DNA from: Doryteuthis pealeii
Lineage: Eukaryota > Mollusca > Cephalopoda > Myopsida > Loliginidae
NCBI GenBank assembly: GCA_023376005.1
Contig: CM042160.1
Span: forward strand, 87,601,894-87,665,893
Length of the DNA: 64,000 nucleotides
Direction: 5' to 3'
The stretch's first letter is position 1. Every line of letters starts with the position of its first letter. The position numbers and the translations under genes were made by a program. This document shows positions 56,501-64,000 of the stretch, piece by piece. The notes under the pieces were generated by a model that was not told where the DNA came from, did not search any database, and saw nothing but the letters and a program-made list of their open reading frames with translations.

Positions 56501-58129
56501 CGTGACAACTACTTGCTTGTCATCCTCAAAACTTCTGAATTCCCGCTTCTTCTTTTTGGCACTCGATTTTTTAATTCAGCGTCTGTCGGTCCCGTTACTG
56601 CATTTTTGGAATTCTTACTCCCCCCTTTTTAAAACAATCGGCAACCGCCATTTTATTAACCATTACAATATTAAGCCAAATATCCCCTTACTTGACACAA
56701 ACCCCCTTCCTTTTACACCCTCCAATGAAAATGTTTTCGCTCGGTTATATATTGAACTAACTGACCTCACACTGACATTCACAACATTTGCAATTATTAA
56801 ATGCAGACGATATTTTTCTCTCTGTTTATTTAAAAGTAATTGACAATTTGTCATGAACAACAATTGATTCTTCCTGTCTGTCAGACTTTTTTTTTCCTTT
56901 AGCTCATATCAAAACTATTGTTTCCCAAACTGAAATTAAACCGCTGTTCATTCCTTTATCCTGACCAATAATTCTTTTTCTTCTCTCTTAACTGCTTACG
57001 TCATGGTGACTGTCACAATCTTTCACGCAATTTTTCCGCCGATCGTTCTTCAAGTAGTAAACGCAATGATACTATAGTGGTTTGTCGGGTAACAGTTTAT
57101 AGTGGTCGTCAATTTATGGTGGTTGTTTGGGTGAAGTATAGTATATATATTAGCTATACCCAAAAATGGGCCTAAAATGCGTTTTTGACAAAATGATTTT
57201 TTTTATTTATTATTTTCTGTAGGGGGTACAGAAAATAATTTACCAAAAATCAGGGAATTATCGGATTTTAATGAAATTTTCAGTGTTTATTTATCAATGA
57301 ATAATCTTTATAATGCATTATTTATTTTATTTCAAAACTTTCTCAATTTTTTCAGGTCACTTAATTTTTACCCCCCCCCTTTGTTGGGGGCGCAACATTT
57401 TTTTCGAGTTGGTCTTATAGTTTTCTAATTACAGTATAAATAAAGAGATAAAAGACCGAAGTCATGAATAAAAAATATTTTTTTACGGTGGCTTTGTTTT
57501 CTACCTGCGCTGATCCTATGCGCAGATTGCTTACTTTCGTCATTTTATTTCTGTTTTCAATGCATTAACTTCCGGCTCGCTTATTATCATATCGCTACAA
57601 TATCTCAAACCACACGCTTGATATGGATCATGTTATATTTCATTCTTTGCGTTGACCTTCTTTTTTTTTCTTCTTTTTTCTTCCTTTTTTTTCTTTTTGT
57701 TGGCATTCTTCCGTCTACGAAAGACGATGGTGTGGGTTTTTTTACTACATAGCATGTACGGGTTGTTTGGAGGATGTGCTGTTGCCAAAGCAGCATGCCC
57801 CTTTCCACACTGTCGCTGTGGTCCAAAAGAACCTGTGCAGTTGGGTAACGGCAATGTTGCAGGAGTTGCCGTGTAGCACAGAAATTCAGTGTTACTCCAC
57901 CTTAGGGACTCCGGTTTCGGACTTGTTTTCGGGGTTTACTCCCCTGTCCTTCCTCGGGATTATCTAACGATGATGATGAAATCTTTCACCTATTCATTCT
58001 AGAAACATTCGTGCAACGTAACCAACGACCACGTGTGGATAGAAGGGATAGACTCCCTTGCTTTTAGGGAAGGAGGAAGAGGGGCTTCCAAAGTAGTTTC
58101 GACTAACGATAAGTTAACACTTTTGGTCT
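50566..58129. other. Mirror of 16.9-24.4 kb
   Basis: It contains, inverted, R1 (51,060-51,480), R2 (52,320-52,572), the repeat D core and SINE-B (52,760-53,085), SINE-A (55,262-55,485), a GGCATG-type motif (about 55,590-55,640) and repeat F (57,165-57,420). Frames at 56,484-56,843, 57,652-57,876 and similar are counterparts of left-arm frames and show no domain. Confidence 0.75.
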
Positions 58130-59309
58130 GACTTCAGAGTTCTCTTTCTCCTAGATAGGTTGCCATACCAAGATTAAACAGCCTAGTCTGTTCTACTATT
58201 TAACTATAGTTTGACAGAGAACAGTTGGGTGTGTACCATATCATGTTTTCGTCTTTGTTATTTTTTATCGTAAAACGAACCACCTAATAAAAAAACCTCC
58301 TCATTAACCAGGTTTGAATTCAATTTTCCTTCTCCTAGACTGGTTGCCTAACCAAGGTTAAAGTAAATGAGTTGGTTGTTTGCAGCATAGGTTGTTCTTA
58401 ATATATACAAGGTGTGTCAAAAGTACAGATTTTAAAGCTGTATTTACCAAGATAGAAATGAAGAATGAATGGAATGTTAATTTTTCTGAATACAAGGTGC
58501 GTCAAACAGTACAGAAAAATATCGATCCTTTTTTGACACACCTTGTATGCATATACAAAAAAGCAATTGATGATAATTGAATCAACAAATGGATATGTCA
58601 CTTCACGAGTGTATTTTCCGTCCCTTTTTCTTTTTTCTTTTTTTTTTTTTTTCTTTGCTTTCGCAATTTGATTTGTGGTAAATTTTAAAGACTTTTTTTT
58701 AGTTGTGAAGCTAGTGTTAGTGTGAAAAATAGATCACTACTTAGGACTGAGCCTATTCTAGTATGGACCACCCCAAGCGGAGTTTTAACAGGTTTTAATT
58801 CAGAGTTTTTCTTCTCTTAGAGCGGTTGCCTAACCAAGTTTAAAGTGAATGAGTAGGTTGTTTTAGGTGTGTGTGTGTGTGTGTGTGTGCAACAGATGGA
58901 TTGATAACATATGCCGTATAATTAAAAGCATAACCACAGTATAATCAACGACCGAAGTAATACAGAAGCCCTACCTATAATTGTAGAAAGGGTGATGCTG
59001 TCCGTTCAAAGTCAAAAGCTTCACTAATGTAGGGTGTACCAAGTTATTATGAAAAATGGGCCTGGCATGGTTTACACAGGAGCGGCTGAACGACCCCGGA
59101 AGAATGATTCACCAATCATAAGTATTCGTTTAAAAATAGACGGCACACTAATAGCGAATGTGCTGTGGAAATCTATACGTGAGTCTATAAAGACACTAAG
59201 AGACCCGGGCAAAAAAAAAAAAATCTGATTTCTGAAGTGGCCTCGAATGAATCAATGGTTTCATAGCTAAAAAATATTTTCTCACTACAAATCACAGATC
59301 TGTTGATAT

Positions 59310-59345
<36 letters not shown>

Positions 59346-59959
59346 TCGCACTGACAGCACGGATTCCCATGACTTTTCTCGCCACCAATTTCTTTCGGTC
59401 ATTACACCGGGCAGGTCTTCCCCACGGCATCCAATATCTAATCAGCCCTCTCTGTCTGTCTGTCTGTCTGTCTGTCTGTGGGGCCGGGTTAGCTCAGTCG
59501 GTAGAGCGTTCGGCTAGAAACCACAAGGTTCCTAGTTCGATACCGGCCATTGCCAACTCAGCGTATGAGTAGCACAGGGATCTGTGCGGTAAAGTAAAGA
59601 GCTGATGGTAGGTGTAGCGCTCCATCTCAGATGCTAAAAAAAACAATCTCCTTGGTCTAGCGCTATTGAAAAGGGGATAGACTCCCTCGCTGGCTGGCTG
59701 ATACCGACTTTAGGCCGCCCCGTCGACTTTACTTTTACTTTATAGCCTGGGATAGTCACCGCTTTCACTGGAATGGTGCTTGGCGCAATATATATTGCAG
59801 TAGTATTAGGAGAGTGCTCGATATAAACAATAGAGCTATTATATAATATAATAAAATAAATATATAAAGGTATTACATATCTATCTATTTGATGGCAATA
59901 GAACAGTCACCTATTGCCATCAAATAAATAGATATTTAATACCTTTATATATTTATTTT

Positions 59960-60000
<41 letters not shown>
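58130..60000. other. Mirror of 15.06-16.92 kb
   Basis: It contains, inverted, SINE-B fragments, the ACAAGGTGTG MITE (58,418-58,560), a (GT)n tract, (CAT)n at 59,311-59,345, (GTCT)n with SINE-A (59,455-59,730), the hairpin (59,850-59,962) and (TA)n. No gene. Confidence 0.75.
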
Positions 60001-60002
<2 letters not shown>

Positions 60003-60083
60003 GAGAAATATGAGGAGGTTAATCCGACAATATGTGGAGAAAGGTAGACAAACACGGGATGTTATGGAAACTGGATGTTTATT

Positions 60084-60130
60084 GTCGACGATGCAACGTT
60101 TCGGTCTCTTAATTAGACCATCTTCAGGAC
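60084..60130 (-). ncRNA. Hammerhead-like motif HHR-2, mirror copy
   Basis: Minus-strand counterpart of 14,931-14,977 with CTGAAGA, GGTCT/AGACC, GAAA, ACG/CGT and GTC/GAC stems retained. One stem III loop base differs. The same extra T is present. Confidence 0.42.
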
Positions 60131-60306
60131 TTGGATATAGTAATTGCTTAAATGATGGACATTCTCAAAATGCTGAAAACGGAAGGTCGTCAGTAGGGAG
60201 AGGGGTGGTTGGGGGTGGTTAGTGGATTTTCTTCTCCCTAGATGGGGAGTGTCAGAATGGTGGATGGTGGTACCACAGGTGTTGGTCTAGAAAGTTGGAT
60301 TGCTGA

Positions 60307-60356
<50 letters not shown>

Positions 60357-60387
60357 TCCCGTCTGAAGATTGTATTTAAAAAAAAAG

Positions 60388-60634
60388 CAAAGTCATCGGA
60401 GTGGTCTAAACCTGATATCAGCCAGACAGCGAGGGAGTCTATTCCCTTTTCACTAGCCCTATACCAAGGAGATTGTCTTGGCGTCTGTGGTGGAGCGCCG
60501 CACCTACCACCTATCTGGAACGGAGCGCCACACCTACCACCAGCTCCTCACTTTACCGCACAGATCTCTGTGGTACTCATACACTGAGTTGGCGAGATTC
60601 GGTATCGAACCCGGAACCTTGTGGTTCCTGGTTT
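60388..60634 (-). repeat. SINE-A, mirror copy
   Basis: Counterpart of 14,430-14,675, with body, linker and B box (gggttcgataccgaatct on the minus strand). A (TA)n array precedes it at 60,308-60,354 and a (CT)n array follows at 60,752-60,806. Confidence 0.85.
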
Positions 60635-60749
60635 AGTTACGGTAATATAGTCCTATAATCTTATATTTTAGGTTTTAAACCAAGATTCGTTATTATAGCA
60701 CCCGTCTCTCAATATTTCTCTAGATCTCTCGTCGCTCCTCCTTTTCTTA

Positions 60750-60806
<57 letters not shown>

Positions 60807-61469
60807 TTGTCGCTCCCTTTCTCCTCTTCTCGTGAGCCTCGCACCAACACTTCTGTCCTCGTGTGACATTCACAACTTCTTTATCTATTACACCCTCTTG
60901 GTTTATATTTAAACAGATCATCTAGACGAACTCACCTACCACTACCCTCGCTGCATAACCCCCCCATCATCAGCCAGACACGAACCGCAGACAATTTCTT
61001 ACGTCTCGTGGGTCTTGTATTAAAACTGTTGACATTCACCACTTTTAATTTATTTTCTCAATTACGTCTTATCTGATCAAGCTGGCATGAAAAATAAAAT
61101 AAAATAAAATAAAATAAATAAATAAAAAAAAGGTAGACACCAGCCAAATATTCACCTGTGCCAATTTATTCGTCGTGGCAAACACGTTTTTCATTTAATC
61201 TATACTAAAAAAAACAAAAAACCTGACAATCTTTGTGGCATTTTCACATATCACTGATTTAATTCCTGATTTAATCATCTCCCTTATCTCGTGTCTGTTG
61301 GGTGTCTCATGGGGCGTCACATGACACTTCCAGAAAACCATTCTTGAACTCTTTTGCCTCTGTTCTTTGAACAGTAGATGTTGCATTGTCGAGATGAAAT
61401 TTTAGGGTTGTATATGAAAGCAGTTTTACAGTGAAGATTCCTTGTGGCATAAAGCTTGATCCTTTCTTG

Positions 61470-62230
61470 AAGTAGAAAGGTGTAGTATCAGTTTTGGTCC
61501 TTGTCAGCTGATCCTGTGATCCTTGAAATAGAAAGATGTGGTATCAGTTTTAATCCTTGTCTGTTGATCCTTTTTGATCCTTGAAGTAGAAAGGTGTAGT
61601 GTTAGTTTTGATCCTTGTCAGCTGATCCTGTGATCCTTGAAATAGAAAGATGTAGTATCAGTTTTAATCCTTGTCTGTTGATCCTTTTTGATCCTTGAAG
61701 TAGAAAGGTGTAGTGTTAGTTTTGATCCTTGTCAGCTGATCCTGTGATCCTTGAAATAGAAAGATGTAGTATCAGTTTTAATCCTTGTCTGTTGATCCTT
61801 TTTTATCCTTGAAGTAGAAAGGTGTAGTGTTAGTTTTGATCCTTGTCAGCTGATCCTGTGATCCTTGAAATAGAAAGATGTAGTATCAGTTTTAATCCTT
61901 GTCTGTTGATCCTTTTTGATCCTTGAAGTAGAAAGGTGTAGTGTTAGTTTTGATCCTTGTCAGCTGATCCTGTGATCCTTGAAATAGAAAGATGTAGTAT
62001 CAGTTTTGATCCTTGTCAGCTGATCCTGTGACCCTTGAAATAGAAAGATGTAGTATCAGTTTTGATCCTTGTCAGCTGATCCTGTGATCCTTGAAATAGA
62101 AAGATGTAGTATCAGTTTTGATCCTTGTCAGCTGATCCTGTGATCCTTGAAATAGAAAGATGTAGTATCAATTTTAATCCTTGTCTGTTGATCCTTTGAT
62201 CCTTGAAATAGAAAGATGTAGCATGAGTTT
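61470..62230 (-). repeat. Minisatellite of about 57-bp units, about 14 copies
   Basis: Units alternate between two subtypes: gatccttgaagtagaaaggt with gtgttagttttgatcc, and gatccttgaaatagaaagat with agtatcagttttaatcc. The left arm has only two units here (about 13,490-13,590). The expansion accounts for most of the arm-length difference. Confidence 0.93.
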
Positions 62231-64000
62231 TGATCCTTGTCAGTTGATCCGTGTTAAAGAATTGTATAATCCTCATCAGTTCGTCTGTACACCCGGCGAG
62301 CAATTGAGCGACAGTTTATCAACGCTTTTAAATAGTTAATTAAATACATGTTCGGGCGTTTTGTTTGGTCGAATAGTTTATAAATACAAGTTGTAATCTT
62401 CAACACATTTTATATCACAAAATACACTCGGATTTACATAATAGAAAGACGGGGTTTACATAATTGAACGAATCTCCTATTTTGTCCAATTAAATTTCCA
62501 TTCACTTCCTGAATTGACAATTTAGTGATTTGAATCTACAACACAAATTGTATAATCCCTGCTTTTATATATGTTTACCTAAATACGCCACAAGGCCAAT
62601 GTTACGATTCGTGTGACCATTTAAGAGCTGTAGGTGAAAGCAATTTTACAGTGGAGATCACTTGTGGCATAAAGTAGAAAGATGTAGTATCAGTTTTAAT
62701 CCTTGTCAACTGATCCGTGTTAAAGAATTGTATAATCCTCATCAGTTGGTCCGTGCTTAGAGAGTTGAATAATCCTCGTCACTTCGTCTATATATCTAAC
62801 GAGCAATTGAGCGACAATTTATCAACACCTTTAAATAGTAGACTAAATACATGTTTGGTTGTTTTTGATTGGCCGATCCAGACAACGCTGTTTTTGGAAG
62901 AGTTTATAAATACAAGTTGTAATCTCCAGCACATCTTATATTACGAAACAATCCAACACTGTTGAAAATAGGTTATCGTACAAAGATAACATATAAAAAA
63001 TGAAAGAGTGCCAATAATGGTGATCAGGGCTGTAGATAGATAGGTAGATAGGTAGATTTTTGTAGGGAGGAGCATGGGTTCCAACATGTGAAGGTTGTTG
63101 AAATTCACTTTAGTCAGTACAAATTAACACTAACAGACTCTAATAATAATAAGGGTCAGAAGTTATCTGCCCTAATCCATTTATTGTACGGCTGAGTTAC
63201 TTGCCCTTTGACCTATTAATTTCAGTCATTGTTTTTAAATAAATAAAACACATTCGTGTTATGAAAAGCAGTCGTAATGTGTTGCCTCGTTAATCGAATG
63301 GAAGGTATATCAATTGGAATATGCCTCATTGAATAACTGCGCTTGCTAAAGACAAAAAGGTATGTAGGGACTAGAACTCTCCTGTGCCTTCAGGGACAGG
63401 AAGTAGTAAAGGTAATGTCCCCTGTCAGGTCCGGTGAAGAACCCTCTTTTACAGTTTGGCACCAACCAGGAAGCCTCGTAGAAACGAGCGCTCATCTCAG
63501 ACTTTGTGACTGAAAGAACTTCCCCCTCAGTGAGGGAGTAATAACTGAAGACTCGACCTGACACCACCCTCAACGAGGGCGATATTCTGAATTGTAAGTA
63601 CTGCCCCTAAGTACTTGTTTTATTGACTGTCGTTGAGTTTGTATGTAAATAAAATAGGTTAAAGGTACATGTGCTTTCCCTTTGTCTTTACATTCTGAAA
63701 ACGTATATTTTGTTCTCTTTAGACTGTAGACAACCTTTCCTACAGGTATGTTTCTTTTTCTGTGGGATTAAGTTATTAAATTCCCGACAAAGGTTGTCTT
63801 CGTATGTTATGTCGTGTTGAAAACCACAACTCGTCGCTAGCATTATTAGATTAATAATACTTCTTTTATATATTGTGTTATATTTTTACATACAGACAAA
63901 ATACGGAAGACCGAATGATATTGCAAGACGAGGTTGTTGGAAAATTAACAAGGGTTTATTTAACACAGGCTAGAGTATGCTTCAATCCAAAAGTGTCATT
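62231..64000. other. Mirror of 11.67-13.49 kb, running off the window
   Basis: It contains the inverted counterpart of the 330-bp duplicated block (62,600-62,960), a GATA/GTAGATAG tract near 63,033 and otherwise unannotated sequence. The palindrome is still matching at the last base. Confidence 0.7.

Larger units (their letters stand above)
45785..64000. repeat. Right arm of a giant inverted repeat
   Basis: This is the reverse complement of 11,668-29,131 and is about 750 bp longer. Most of the excess is an expanded minisatellite at 61,470-62,230; a second repeat array (50,000-50,530) is also longer here. From 45,785 to about 51,500 there are frequent small indels relative to the left arm; from about 51,500 outward the match is much cleaner. 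The arm is truncated by the window end. Confidence 0.93.

Noticed and set aside
59034..59228. 64-codon frame with Gly/Arg-rich start
   Set aside because: No motif recognised, and the terminal Lys run is a poly-A tract; more likely repeat sequence.
59480..59550. Apparent tRNA gene
   Set aside because: A and B boxes belong to a SINE-A head followed by its body; many diverged copies share it.

Overview
The window looks like A+T-rich, repeat-dense intergenic and intronic DNA from an invertebrate nuclear genome. Two tRNA-derived SINE families, short (TA)n/(CA)n/(GA)n arrays, Helitron, mariner and Tc1-like remnants and hammerhead-like motifs would suit a mollusc (gastropod-like), but that assignment is inference. 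I see no operons, no rRNA and no stand-alone tRNA genes. Nearly all open frames are short and fall in microsatellites or repeats. The one recognisable host gene is a ZNHIT3/Hit1-type HIT zinc-finger gene: two coding exons (35,494-35,570 and 37,928-37,968) with consensus splice sites join in frame into a Cys/His finger. Layout: 1-11,667 is single-copy sequence full of dispersed repeats (SINE-A, SINE-B, a 556-bp deleted mariner with TA target duplication, long hairpins, simple arrays). 11,668-29,131 is the left arm of a very large inverted repeat. 29,132-45,784 is the spacer. It holds three tandem 3' ends of a non-LTR retrotransposon, a ~4-kb inverted-repeat composite, the ZNHIT3-like exons, mini-Helitrons and a second copy (39,868-45,780) of 31,212-37,440. 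45,785-64,000 is the right arm, the reverse complement of the left arm; it runs off the window end. The second direct copy and the inner part of the right arm (about 39.9-51.5 kb) carry dense 1-few-base indels relative to their partners, many in homopolymers. That looks like unpolished long-read sequence, so an assembly origin for part of the structure must be considered. However, the arms also differ in minisatellite copy number (2 versus 14 units; 4 versus 6 units), so they are not one molecule simply read twice. The most interesting biology is a set of hammerhead-ribozyme-like motifs (6.9 kb minus strand; 3.73 kb; 14.93 kb; 35.80 kb). At 3.7 and 35.7 kb they lie as head-to-head pairs inside long near-perfect hairpins, and three hairpins are followed by a shared TATTGAGCACT motif. 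Hammerheads of this kind are known from Penelope-like retroelements and retrozymes; the inverted pairing is the part worth testing.
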